A DNA stretch of 64,000 bases from Dysidea avara. Taxonomy: Eukaryota; Porifera; Demospongiae; Dictyoceratida; Dysideidae. Both the position numbers and the translations under genes were made by a program. The stretch lies in contig NC_089281.1 of the NCBI RefSeq assembly GCF_963678975.1, positions 25,648,765 through 25,712,764 on the forward strand. The letters run 5' to 3'. A model generated the notes under the pieces. That model worked only from the letters and a program-made list of their open reading frames with translations. It made no database searches and had not been told where the DNA came from. This document shows positions 51,001 through 61,469 of the stretch, piece by piece (position 1 is the first letter of the stretch; each line of letters begins with the position of its first letter).

Positions 51001-53785
51001 TAATGCCACACAGAGAGTTTGCACTCATGCATATTTCTATGTGCATACATACATATTACATATGCATACAGAGGCATTGCATGTGCGTGTACGCACGTTA
51101 CATGCACACACATTACACTAACATGTACGCATGCACCCACACAATCACACACAGAAAAGCCTCTAGCAACCATGCAAAACACATTTATTGCTGCAAAGCA
51201 AACCAGCACTAGGATGCCTGTGCACCACTTAGACACTCGAGTGTTATGCAGGAAAATCCTCCTGGGACAGAACTAGCAACTCTCAGGAGCACTGTCCAGG
51301 TACCATGGAGGTTGGTTGTGTAACACTGCTTAGCAAGACCAGGATACAGTAGTTGGGCATTTGCTTCCCCTTTCCCAGTTGACACCTGACACCTGACTAC
51401 CAGGTTCTCATTGTATAGCTGGGTAGACTAGAGTCAAGTTTCTTGCTCAAGAAAACAACAACACCAACTTGGCATAAACAGGCATCAGACCTGGAACCTT
51501 TCAATCATCAGGCTGCTGCTTTAGCCACTTGGGCTATGCTGCTACACAACACCCACACCACATACACACACAAACTCACGCACATATGTGCATGCATGCA
51601 CACACACATACACACGCGCGCATGTAGACCAGCAAGGCCTGAGCAGTCAAGTCAAACAACATCACTCTCTAGAGCACACTGAAACACTTAATTCAGGTTC
51701 TAGGAGTCAAACGCCTTCTACCTGCAACACGTGCTAGAATGTACTGATCGCTGAGTCTCACGGATAAAGGTGAACTTCCACTACATGAGGACAGCTTGGT
51801 ATTTACTGCCAGTATAGTAATTGGGTAAACAGGAATAATGAAGTAGACTAGTCAGCAAAATCAACATTGTATACTTTGTTTACTATTGGTAAAGGTGCCA
51901 AAATAACAGATCACATGTACAAAGGTATGCACATGTGTAGTGCAGTTGCATGCCTGTAGTGTGGTGTGGTTTATTTGAGGCAGCAACAGTCAAATGGCCT
52001 GGTAACCACGGTCACTGAACACCAACAAAAATTTATGACAGCAGGTGATAGACACAGCTTGCTAAACACACTGTTTTATAGCTGAAACTATATGACCAAA
52101 CACAACATCGCGAGTAACAATTGCATATTTCGAGCGAGCTTTTTAATTGCCCACAATTAGTGCTCGCAACATTGCATTTGGGCGGTACAATAAATAATTT
52201 ATTTTAGTTCATTGCATAGCTATAAGACATGAACCTAGCTTCTCACACTATTGTGTAGTCATACGCCATCAGAGTATCAATATACAAACATTATAAATTA
52301 ATCCCTTGTATCATATTTCATTATTGATACAGCTAGAATATCATTGTGTCCCTTATATTGACAACTGACATGTACCAACATCATTCATAGCATATGCTAC
52401 ACATACTCCCACATGTATACACATGCATTATATACATGTACATATTATATTTATAACCCTCAAACCCAAATTCCTCACAACACACACACATGCACACACA
52501 TATACACTATGTACACACACAAACACACACAAACACACACTAAGCACACACACATACTACGTACACTCTACACAGCGCACAAAACAAAAAAAGCAAAGCA
52601 GCGCACACACGCACGCACGCACAAACACTTTATCCCATAAGGCGTTACAACAGTTAATGATTTAGCTAATTGATCACCAATCAACCAACAGTTAACACCT
52701 AACCTGGCACACTCATCTGCCATGTGACCAAGCCTATCAAGAGTACAAGGGTCTGTACCATGTGCTACCAGTAGCTCCACCTACACACCACATCACTATG
52801 GTAATACAACATGAGTTGCCTCCCACACAAATACCTGCATTGATTGCCCAGCCTGACTGGCAACATGTAGTGGGGTACTCCCCTTGTCTATATTATAAAA
52901 GTTAGGATCAGCACCAAGTGATAATAGCCGCAAACATGTCTCCAAGTTGCTCGTCCTAGCACTAGCATGTAGTTGCTGTAATGTACAATATTACAACCAA
53001 AAATACACAATTGGTTAGGTAAATACTTTGTTTAAATCATTCCTTGAATCGTCGTCGTCTTTCTCCCGAGTTAGACGGGGAATGTACAAAAGATGTTGAT
53101 ATTTTGCAACAATGAAATCATGTTTTGTGGGGCTGGTAAAGTGAGAATGATTAATTTCAAACAAGGAACAATGTCAAGTTAAGCCACACAGTTCAACTAA
53201 CCATAACACTAAACAATAGTACTACAACCAACTATGAGAACAAGTGTTCCACTACTATGAACATAGAGAGACATTAACACACCCAAATTAAAAATTCCAA
53301 TGTAAAAACATTGAAAGTTCTACAAAACAGTTGTATACATGAAATCAACTAACCGTATTTTATCTTTTGGGACTGGTTTCTTTGGCTTGGATTTTAAGTT
53401 AATGCTGGGATCATGAAGTGCATGCTCCCATATAGAATTTGCTCCTTTTTGTACTAGTGTGTTTACCATCTAGAGGGTGAACGGATATGTTTATAAACAC
53501 ATGTGCAAAGTTCCGTTAAATGTATACCTCTTTCTGAGAAGGCGGCCAGCTGCTGTGCATTGATCGTATATGTGATATGTGTCTGCCTAGGCTGCGGTGG
53601 ACGCTGCAGCATTCGTCACATACCAGAACGCCACGATTAATGGACGCCCATGTAGGGTCTGCCATTGTCATAACGGACCAGTGAAACGGTTTGTTAACTC
53701 ACACAAAATACTCACCCGACGCACTACAGTCGGCACATATCAACTCCCCACCCAAAATCTGTACAATACTGGCCCTCTTGAACAT
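36005..53785 (-). CDS. GIT: GIT-family ArfGAP scaffold protein
   Basis: Eighteen exons give 727 residues (human GIT1 is 761). Exons, 5' to 3': 53785-53716, 53658-53528, 53469-53354, 53132-53027, 52975-52835, 52780-52704, 50891-50699, 49609-49537, 49206-49021, 46930-46803, 44012-43905 (least certain), 43839-43684, 43624-43569, 43515-43446, 43397-43187, 42456-42363, 40506-40425 and 36190-36005. All phases agree. The ArfGAP zinc finger is C17-x2-C20-x16-C37-x2-C40 with the catalytic-type Arg in VHRSLG (R45). Ankyrin repeats follow (about 142-235), then two Spa-homology segments (LFEELVADIYDEVDRRE, FLPVNPLLTPLRNQGRQKL), a coiled coil (444-495) and a helical paxillin-binding-type C-terminus (about 608-727). 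GIT proteins inactivate Arf6 and scaffold PIX/PAK at adhesions and endosomes. Confidence 0.93.
37711..37767. mobile_element. Solo end of the TATGTGACCGG MITE
   Basis: TTTTTGCAGATCCGGTCACATATA matches the right end of the family at 14741-14981 in its last part. No partner end was found within several hundred bases. It lies in the last GIT intron. Confidence 0.45.
38225..39144. repeat. 460-bp perfect-type tandem duplication
   Basis: Unit 38225-38684 is repeated directly at 38685-39144. Only about three or four differences are visible, near the end of the unit (GATGACCCG against GATGATCCG, TAAGCCTG against TAAGCCAG). It lies within the last GIT intron, with no gene inside. Confidence 0.92.
40776..41734. 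mobile_element. Complete non-autonomous hAT-type element
   Basis: The ends TAGGGGTGGG and CCCACCCCTA are inverted, and an exact 8-bp duplication GTATAAAC stands at 40768-40775 and 41735-41742. Eight-base duplications and such ends are hallmarks of the hAT superfamily. The 959-bp interior has no transposase frame. It lies in the GIT intron between exons 16 and 17. Confidence 0.85.
42791..42984 (+). mobile_element. tRNA-derived SINE-A, copy 1
   Basis: A 194-bp unit is shared with 44529-44722, with only two substitutions seen. Its second half is tRNA-like: A-box-like TAGTGGTGTAACATAGTGG, then B-box GGTTCGATCC at tRNA spacing. It lies in the GIT intron between exons 15 and 16, opposite to the gene. 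Confidence 0.75.
44529..44722 (+). mobile_element. tRNA-derived SINE-A, copy 2
   Basis: The same 194-bp unit in the same orientation as 42791-42984. It lies between GIT exons 10 and 11, so the two copies bracket exons 11-15. No clear target duplications were seen at either copy. Confidence 0.75.
45009..45235 (+). mobile_element. tRNA-derived SINE-B, plus copy
   Basis: A tRNA-like head (GTGGCTAGAGCATCGGCC, then GGTTCGATTCC) is followed by a TTGAGCAAGAAACTTTAATC-type body and a CATCCTCCTG...CCCTAGGAGG hairpin. The same parts recur at 51240-51550 (minus) and, without a clear head, at 55240-55420. It ends in an A-rich tract. Confidence 0.7.
45311..45450. repeat. 50-bp tandem repeat, 2.8 copies
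   Basis: Units starting AACCACAAATTATGTATAT occur at 45311, 45361 and 45411, nearly identical. It directly follows SINE-B and its A-rich tail. Confidence 0.9.
45786..46310 (+). CDS. Module copy 3, leader and module separated
   Basis: The leader (from about 45789) runs on in frame to a possible donor GAG|GTTAGT near 45855. The module starts after CAG at 46056 and runs in frame to a stop at 46308-46310, with its own tail after LSSMCEIV. The leader donor and module acceptor do not agree in phase for the long frame, so a simple two-exon gene is not supported. It lies inside a GIT intron on the opposite strand. Unknown function. Confidence 0.3.
48501..48908. mobile_element. 408-bp MITE with long terminal inverted repeats
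   Basis: The ends ATGACCTCTATC and GATAGAGGTCAT begin arms of about 150 bp that also share GGCCGCCAATAGTAGGGGGA and ACTTTAATATTTTCGAGTAC. The centre is about 80 bp and unique. It lies in the GIT intron between exons 9 and 10, with no coding frame. Confidence 0.85.
51240..51550 (-). mobile_element. tRNA-derived SINE-B, minus copy
   Basis: The minus strand reads CAAGTGGCTAAAGCAGCAGC, then GGTTCCAGGTCTGAT, then TTCTTGAGCAAGAAAC and the TCCCAGGAGG body, in the same order as the element at 45009. It lies in the GIT intron between exons 6 and 7. Confidence 0.65.
52480..52620. repeat. CA-rich microsatellite tract
   Basis: Interrupted ACACAC runs lie within the GIT intron before exon 6. Similar shorter tracts occur at 51545-51620 and 46775-46800. 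Confidence 0.85.
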
Positions 53786-53910
53786 TCTTGTTGACGAATC
53801 TTTTTACTTCAAACAAAACACACCATCCTTTTTGCGCACGCGTATGCTATCACGTGCACGTGGTATCTATTACGAGAGGTCACATGATTCAATGAAATGC
53901 CATACAAAAA
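53786..53910. promoter_or_regulatory. 125-bp divergent promoter, GIT / C45 hydrolase
   Basis: The GIT start codon (minus, 53785) and the hydrolase start codon (plus, 53911) are only 125 bp apart, so both 5' UTRs and the core promoter must share this space unless untranslated exons lie elsewhere. Two E-boxes CACGTG stand back to back at 53851-53862, and a GTCACATGA variant lies at about 53879. Such E-boxes bind bHLH-zip factors such as USF and MITF/TFEB; actual use is inference. Confidence 0.6.
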
Positions 53911-56508
53911 ATGAAGTTCGTGGTATTAGTTGTTCTTCTCATTCTGCGCGTCTCTGATGCTGCCGAATGTCATGGGAAGGTGATTAAATTAATCGATATG
54001 GCGCATTACATTCATGGCTACTTTATTCCTGTAGCCTGATCCGAATGCAAAGCCAAACGCGAACCCGATACAAACTGGTACTCCACAGTTCGTCAAAAGC
54101 TTGAAGAACGGAAAGCTATACACGGCTGGATCTGGAGAAGAAGCGATCCCGATTGTGCACGTATGGGGTGAGCTGCAGAGCCACTCCTCCAAGTAACATC
54201 CTCGTCTACATTACACATTGTAGGTACACCATATGAAATGGGACACGCCCATGGCTCACTTATGGTGAACGAAGCAAGAGGTCTGATTAATGACGTGTGG
54301 TCATATATGGAGTCTCAAGTGGTAAGGATTTATCACAACATTTTCAAAATAATGCACCATGAAGCAGCCTAGCCGGCAGCCATAAGGCATGTACCAACCT
54401 AGCCCTTTTCTTCAATTTTATACAATTTGTCTAAATAGCACATGTTCCCCAACCCTGTTAAAGGATGTTTCACTGATTGGCTATAGACTCACGTGTGTTT
54501 TGATTTTCAGGAGCAGTTTATTAATGGCTCAAACACAAACCTACAGTTTCCAGATTGGTTTCTCAAGGATGTTGCAGACATGGGGTAAGTTGTTTACCAA
54601 ACATGCTCTTTTAACATTTTAAATTGGGGAAAAAATTTTGCAGAGTGAATCTTGGTCAATTCATGATAGAAGTTACAGACCAAAAAAATAATTTGGCAAT
54701 TTTGAGATAGACTAGTAATGGATGGAAAAAAATAAGAAGCTCATAGTTTAGTTCTGTTCATTCTGACAACTTTACTGTATTACCATTACTTAAACTGTTT
54801 GTTTGTTAATTGCTTAATTTAAACAGTATAAAATTCACTGCTAGGCTTGATGCAGCACTGGACATTGAGATTGCAATAACAGCAAAATATTCTGGTGATT
54901 ACTTCAATGAAGAAATAAAGGGCATGGCAGAAGCCACAGGACTGGAAGAAATAGTATGAAATTAAACTGAAATGGTACAAATTAATATAAATATTTCTAT
55001 AGAAAATTAAAAGGATTCATATGCTTGGAGAACTTACGTGAGTGTGTCTATGACAATTGAGCTAAACGTATGTATAAATTTTGTTGTAACTGTAATAGTA
55101 AGGGACAGTGTTCCATGTTTGGTGCTAACAAGACTGCTACAGCTACAGGTGGGACACTACAACTCAGAGCTCTGGACTGGGATGTAGACGGTAAGGCAAT
55201 GTTTTTGTGTGTGACTGTGCACATGGGTGGGTGTGTGTGTGTTAAAAAGTCCAGGTAGGACTTTGGGTGCCCACACCTTCACCTGTGAGATATGGTACAG
55301 CCTCCTGCAGGTTAGTAGTCCTGCCCCAGGAGGGCATTCCTGCACTTACTCATAGCACCTGAGTATTGCCCCAGTGTTGGCCACTGGGTAGCGTGACCGC
55401 ATAGCGGCAGCTGAAGGCTTTGCTTTTGTGTGTGTGTGATCAATTAATTGTGTGTAGGTCCATTTAAGAACTACCCGCAAGTCACTATCTACCACCCCAA
55501 CAAGGGTAATGGTCATACATTTGCAAATGTTGGCTGGACTGGCTGGATCGGATCAATCACTGGTGAGTGGTCACTATTCCGTGGTACTAGTGTCAACCTA
55601 ATCCTTTTCTTTAGGCATGTCTTCAGTTCAGATGGCAATTAGTGAGATTGGTGTATCATTTCCTGATGACACGTTTGGTCATGAGTCACGATTTGGTGTA
55701 CCATTTACTGTAAGTAGTTGATGGTACATTGCAATACATCTATACATGTGTGTTCTCAGTACCTACTAAGGGATATTCTACAATTTGATAACACACTTAC
55801 TGACTCAATGACGAGAATGACTAATGCTCATCGTACGTGTAATCTCATTCTTGGTGTGGGTGATGGGAAAGTGGGCAAGTTGTTAAAATATATTACATGT
55901 AATGATGGTACTGTGTAGATGGATAGCTTCCGTGGAGTTGAATATTCTGCATCTGTGGCAAACTACTTCACACCAGAGAACTTACAGCCAACAGTTGACT
56001 GGCACCCAAGAATACCTGGAATAGTATACTGGGGTATGAAAGTGCTGGACATTTTGGTGGGGAACCCAAAATTTAGCCCTTCAATAGGTGCTATCACCAT
56101 TAACACAACAAATGTTGGCCCCTACCAAAATTCCTACTGTACAACAATCTTTTCAGAAACATTCCATGCATCATTTAGGGATGGACTGGTTGTGTCCTGG
56201 CTATAGTTCAGTACTGGCAAAACAGCTGGACAACTATCATGGACAACTCACACCTGATGTCACCATCCATGATATCCTACCAGTAGTCCAGTCAGGTGAT
56301 CTCCATATTGCTGTGTATGATCTGCAGAATGAGCTAATGTATGTGTCCAATGCTCGAGCTGACAAGGAGACCGGACCAGACATGGCTTACGACAGGTACA
56401 TAACTAGTACCACGTATACAACATTTTTATTACCTTCCATTGCTATATAGACCTTTTGTGGAACTGGATATGAAGACACTGTTTAATGAAGCACCACCAA
56501 CACCATAA
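53911..56508 (+). CDS. C45-type Ntn hydrolase (acyltransferase-like), secreted or lysosomal
   Basis: Thirteen exons give 436 residues: 53911-53979, 54035-54167, 54224-54321, 54511-54584, 54845-54953, 55003-55037, 55099-55190, 55458-55562, 55615-55709, 55760-55870, 55919-56033, 56179-56395 and 56451-56508. All phases agree. An N-terminal hydrophobic signal (about residues 1-17) precedes the mature part. The motifs GTPYEMGHAHG, KGQCSMFGA and LRALDWDVDG fit the C45 family, which includes fungal isopenicillin acyltransferase and Dictyostelium dcd1-type proteins. In that family a precursor cleaves itself before an internal Cys, which becomes the nucleophile; Cys177 in KGQCSM is the likely residue. 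Substrate unknown; the family hydrolyses or transfers acyl groups on amides. Ceramidase-like activity is only a possibility. The 3' end faces the LRR gene. Confidence 0.85.
55240..55420 (+). mobile_element. SINE-B body fragment in an intron
   Basis: Within intron 7 of the hydrolase gene, CCTCCTGCAGGTTAGTAGTC and CCCCAGGAGG match the body hairpin of SINE-B (45009 and 51240 copies). The tRNA-like head is not clear here. Confidence 0.5.
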
Positions 56509-56609
56509 GATTGACATGACCATGTATATCATATTTTTATTTGGAATATTTGCATTGTATTTACAGAATTGTGAATAATTATTATATACAGAAATATGTA
56601 AAACAATAC
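56509..56609. terminator. Shared 3' region of convergent genes
   Basis: Only 101 bp separate the hydrolase stop (ends 56508) from the LRR gene stop (56612-56610). A minus-strand AATAAA lies at 56541-56536 for the LRR gene. No plus-strand AATAAA is seen nearby, so the hydrolase transcript probably extends into the LRR gene or uses a variant signal. Confidence 0.6.
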
Positions 56610-59600
56610 CTATACACAGGTGGTATAATTAGAATTATCCATACGAGTGTATTCTCCAGTGTCAAGATCCTTGGCCATTATAGCATTGGGTGGCACATTG
56701 GGGGTGACATGGTGGATGAATATTTTCCTAACACTACAATCCTAAAGGAAGAGAAAACAGGGTAGGTATAAAGAGCATTAAAGACATGCATGGAAATGTG
56801 TACTAAAACTGGCCTGACCCTCTTCATGATAGATAATATGCTAACACTACATAAAATATGGAGCTTAACTTATGTATAGTTCCTTCCACTATATTGTTTC
56901 TACTTGACTCACTTGCAAGTATCTTGTTGCGGCAGATGTAATCATACTACAGCCAGATATATACAGTTCCTCCAGGTAAGGACAATTTCCTGCCAAAGCA
57001 ATCACACATTTGTCGGTTAACTTGTGGAGACCAGCCAAAGCCAGTAGCAATAAATCATGACAGTGGATGGCTACTTCACAGACACTTGAGTCTGTCACTC
57101 TACAGCCCCTGAGACTAAGCCTCTTCAATTTTGGACAATGCTTAGCTATGGAGAGTACCACGGTATCATCCACTTCCTTACAAGCAGCCAACATCAAAGT
57201 TTCTAGATTGTGACAGTTAGTAACAATGGCATCTATCACTTCAACTGGAAGCTAACAAAAGAATTGTAAATAGACAAAGTAATTATAAATACAATACATA
57301 ATTAGAAATATACTCAGTCATCACAAAATTATAAATATGCTAAACACCAATACATAATTCAAAATATACTTAATTACCAAATTACATTTTTGCAGGCTGA
57401 GAAGACAATGCACCTGAAGAGACTGGCTCTTTTCTTGTCCGTAAACAAAGCTGCAAGTTTGGGCGATGATAAATCAGGAATAGCCTTCATACACAAAGTT
57501 TCTAAGCTGGTGCAGCATTTGACCAGCACACCCCATACGTCGTTGGTTAATTGGGCACAATTTGAGAGATCTACCTTGCTCAGTTGATGTCCAATCGCTT
57601 TAAATATCTATCCACATCTTACATTAATATAAGCTGTGAGAAATACACACTTACATTCATAGCCATCACATTGGTGAGATGTACCACTCCACACAATGAC
57701 AACTCTGATAAAGAGCTAAACATTTCAAGATGCGTTGCAACACTGGGATCAAATGTTGCACCAAATAATTCTAATTCCACCAGATTCTCCTGCAGTCGAT
57801 CTGATTGCAGTATTTGTCCAAGAGCTTGAGATTTGATGCCGTAGCAAAATGATATCTGTAACACCTTTAAATTACACTGTCGAGCCATCTAAAAAATAAA
57901 CCACGTACTGTACCAACACACAGACTAATTTCATATCTTACTTACTTTGCAAATACCTAATCCATCAAGTTTTAAACAGCCATCAAAATTAGCCCTGAAA
58001 TTAAGAACATTTGTTATCTACAAAATGTAATGTTAACTTACATTGTTAAGTTGGGACAGTTGTCAGCAATCGCCTCAGTTGCAACATTAGTAATATGGTA
58101 CACTTTGGCAGCATCCAACTCCAACTGTGGAAATCACATTCATACTACAAAATACCTTTCCAATAGTAGTGTAGTCTCACTGGAATACATACTTATGTAC
58201 GAGTATGATATTCTCCTATTCATAGAAAGATTTGCCACCAACTTTTTTCCTACTTCAGAAGAAGCTAGCATCCATTATTTTTTTCTTCCTTAGCTTCAAA
58301 TTTGTAAACTCTCACTCCTGGCATATAAACTCTTAGGTTAAACAAGATGCCACTTCAGATCACTGTAGATGGTGATTTTAGATTACCAGTCGGGAGATTG
58401 TGAAAGTATATGTGCTCTAATATGGTTCAGGGGGTCACCCTAATGTCATCTACAAACCATTTACCTACGCATTATGCTGTGTTATGATGCAATGGTGAGA
58501 CATTGGTAGGCATGCATCTATTATGACAGAATAATTTTGAAAATAAAAAGAATTAAGAATATTCTGTGAGTTCTAGGAATAATTGGTGCAAAATTACGAG
58601 TGTCCCGAAGTCCTGATCATCCACCTGCCTACATACTTTTGTTACCTAGGAAACCAAGGTATGACTTGGAGTGGTATTAAGACAACATGTTCAGGTATAA
58701 TCTTAAGTTAGAAAATAAACACACTAGGAACATAACACCTGTTGTGTGTGGGTATTGTAGTTTGAAAACGATATCATATATATAGCCTAAGGGGAAAATC
58801 TTTCAAGGCTGAGCAATGTTACCTCATTTAAATATTTCGCGGATTCGCAAACAATCCCAAAATGTATTAGACTATATGGAGATCTAAATATTAAATTTTC
58901 ACTGCTACCCCCAATCTTGAAATCACCAAAAAATTTCTTCCTCAGGCTATATAGTAGCATATAGAGGTTAGCACAAGCAACATAATAGGTTTGACCACTA
59001 ATGGAGAAAGCCACACTCATAGTTGGCAATTTTCTTTGCTACTTCCATGCCATTTCCTAAGTTTATGCTAGAGCAATAGTACACTGATGATTGAAATCCT
59101 TCCAGTGCTTCACTATCAATAGAATGGTCAGGCCCATACAATACAAGAGCAATTAAAGATACAGCCTAAACACACATGACATTGCTAACCAGATTTTTTC
59201 CAAGACATGAAGCTGCTGTTTGCAGACTTTTGTTGGTAAGCTGTGACAAATACGCTACATTGAGAATGCTGATGTTCGGACATCGTTTTAGCAAGGCCAT
59301 TAATCCAACATCTGTCACTGCTTCGCACTCACGCAGATCAAGATGAGTTAGCAACTCTCCAACATTGAAACAGACCATGACAGAATCAATCAACCCAGGC
59401 AGTTTCCTCAACTGTAGAGTCTCCACTTGGCTAAGTATCCCATTAATATGAACTAACCCTTTACCTGTGTCATAAGGGCAAATGTAGACGAGCGTATCAT
59501 AAACAATAATTGTTACATACTAACTCACTTGTGACTGCCTTGCACTTGTGAATGGTCAGCCATTTAGGAGAACATTTACATGAAGACAACAGTTTTAGTA

Positions 59601-59829
59601 ACTCGTCGTTTACTTGCTCAGAATAAGACATGTGGATTCTGTTTAACTCGTCTGACAACAGGTTGTAAGAAATGGCTCGTAGATTTTCTATAGTAAATAG
59701 CTCGTACCAGCACATCCGTTCTAGCAGTACCTCCTTTTGTGTACGCGTTAGATAACTTCCTGGACGATTCAGTGTCCTTAAGTTGTTCGCAACACATTGC
59801 AAACAACAATCATAAAGAGTTTTAACCAT
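56610..59829 (-). CDS. Leucine-rich repeat protein, AMN1/FBXL type
   Basis: Nine exons give 585 residues: 59829-59529, 59464-59190, 59165-59043, 58124-58042, 57994-57946, 57888-57655, 57607-57386, 57251-56913 and 56741-56610. All phases agree; the exon 3 donor (GAA|GTAGCA) is the weakest. The N-terminus (LYDCCLQCVANNL and about 80 helical residues) resembles the start of AMN1/ZYG11-like LRR proteins. The rest is cysteine-containing LRRs of the FBXL class, with repeats of the form L-x-L-x-x-C-x-x-hydrophobic-T-D, clearest at about residues 120-185 and 440-540 (for example LSLRGCRVTDSSV). No F-box signature is evident. The last exon encodes a short non-repeat tail. Such proteins usually serve as substrate-recognition or docking subunits in ubiquitin or cell-cycle control; that role is inference. 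Confidence 0.85.
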
Positions 59830-60020
59830 CGCAGACCGTGCTCGCCCTCCAGTGCCTAACTGGTCAGCTGGTAAAGATTATAAATATAATATATTTTGAA
59901 GTGCGTTTAAAGTGAATATTTTGGGATTCACTAATCGTCGGAGATCTGATGTCATGACGTCAAAACCACTGTGATCGATATCCGCCACCAATCACGTGCG
60001 GTACCACGCGATTCGGTGTT
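59830..60020. promoter_or_regulatory. 191-bp divergent promoter, LRR / CaRF-like gene
   Basis: The gap separates the LRR start codon (minus, 59829) from the CaRF-like start codon (plus, 60021). It contains a full palindromic CRE, TGACGTCA (59955-59962), a CCAAT (59988-59992) and an adjoining CACGTG (59993-59998). These are classical sites for CREB/ATF, NF-Y and bHLH-zip factors; use here is inference. The bases GGGATTCACTAA and TCGGAGATCTGATGTC also recur inside intron 1 near 61148-61181. Confidence 0.55.
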
Positions 60021-60279
60021 ATGTCAACCACGAGGTCAACTCTTCCCGCAACTCTTCCTGCTTGGGGCTTGTTCTTAAATGATGTGCACGTAAAAGATGG
60101 TTTCGTCAATGGATTTCTATCGGAGGCTGACATTGACAAAGTACTTGATCTGCATGGGCGGGCATGTCTGACGGATTATGTGAAGAGGTAAATGTTTAAT
60201 GGAACAGCTAAACTAAGTAACAATTCAGCATGTAGCTAGCTGCGACTATTTAACTGTTAAGGACTTTATATTGCATTGT

Positions 60280-60283
<4 letters not shown>

Positions 60284-60321
<38 letters not shown>

Positions 60322-60354
60322 TGTGTGGGTGTGGGTGTGGGTGGGTGGGTGGGT

Positions 60355-60411
<57 letters not shown>
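60284..60411. repeat. TG microsatellite
   Basis: About 128 bp of TG repeats with a GTGGG-rich middle lie in intron 1 of the CaRF-like gene. It is followed by CCCCCCCCC at about 60433. Both-strand open frames here are artefacts. Confidence 0.95.
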
Positions 60412-61212
60412 GATGCTCCTATCAATGTTAAGCCCCCCCCCGTTCCCAGTACCGGCTATGTAGGGATTTGACAATTTTGCTAGAGCGAAAGCCCCACAAC
60501 TGGGGAACAAGCACTTATCTAATTCCTTACCAACCCCTTAAGTATTCTGCCACTTTATGACAAGCATGCATGAAGTATGTACAAAGTGATGTCATGGTGC
60601 TCAGAGGGGCTATGCATACGTAGTAATACAGTACATGTAATTCAATTGTTCTTAAAATTTTAAACAGTTGCGTTAAAAGCCCCACTACTTGGGCATAATT
60701 TGTAAGTTAATCCCATATAGTGAATCCCATACGGGGGGTTCCAAATGATAGGCACATTACTGCAAAGACATTCATGATCATGGGAAGCTGATGCCTTTAG
60801 AAAAAGCAAGTAGTAGATTTCTGTACTTAATCTCGTCATTTTTTGTAATGCGTCAGTTCAAGAGTTTATAATATACAATATTAAGGTACTCAATCTCTTA
60901 CTACTTTATATTATGAACTCTTGGTCAGTTCTAACCACTGTACCAGTGCTGCTAGCTGCTGAAACCCTGAATCTGAGATATAGTTAAATCTTATGGTAGT
61001 ATAGCCGATATTACAAATAAAATTTAATGGTCAAACCCTAACTTTAGACTAACAGAATTGTGAAAACTGGTTTCTTAGGTAGTAGAAGGCGCATTGCACC
61101 CTCTACTACATATGTAACCAATTTGTATATATAACCATGATATGATATGGGATTCACTAATAATTGTCGGAGATCTGATGTCGCATTGTCACATTATGTT
61201 TATGACATCATG

Positions 61213-61469
61213 ATATGTGACTGGGCCTGCGATTATAGGGCATGTGGGCACATGATTTTTGCCTACTTTTTCAAACTTTCATTGTACATAGCTTTTTGCA
61301 CCATTGTGCTATGGCAATGTAATTTTCAGCTCTTAGTAAGCATTTAATTGGCTTTATGATGCAAGTTCCAGAATGCTAATATTCTGTTCCGGTATTGAGA
61401 TATGACCTGTAGAGTGACTGGATGTAGTTTGTGCCCACATGCCCTATTTTCGCAGGCCCGGTCACATAT
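61213..61469. mobile_element. MITE, TATGTGAC family (diverged copy 3)
   Basis: The ends ATATGTGACTGGGCCTGCG and CGCAGGCCCGGTCACATAT, then TAGGGCATGTGGGCAC arms, form a 257-bp element flanked by TA. The first 12 bases match the copies at 14741 and 20765, but the inner arm differs, so it is a sister subfamily. Confidence 0.7.

Noticed and set aside
53528..53665. GIT starting at the ATG at 53665
   Set aside because: It would drop the first CxxC of the ArfGAP zinc finger; a phase-correct upstream exon (53785-53716) with CADC and its own ATG exists.
60271..60510. Open frames on both strands
   Set aside because: They are translations of a TG microsatellite; the same holds for 23450-23784 and 52413-52665.
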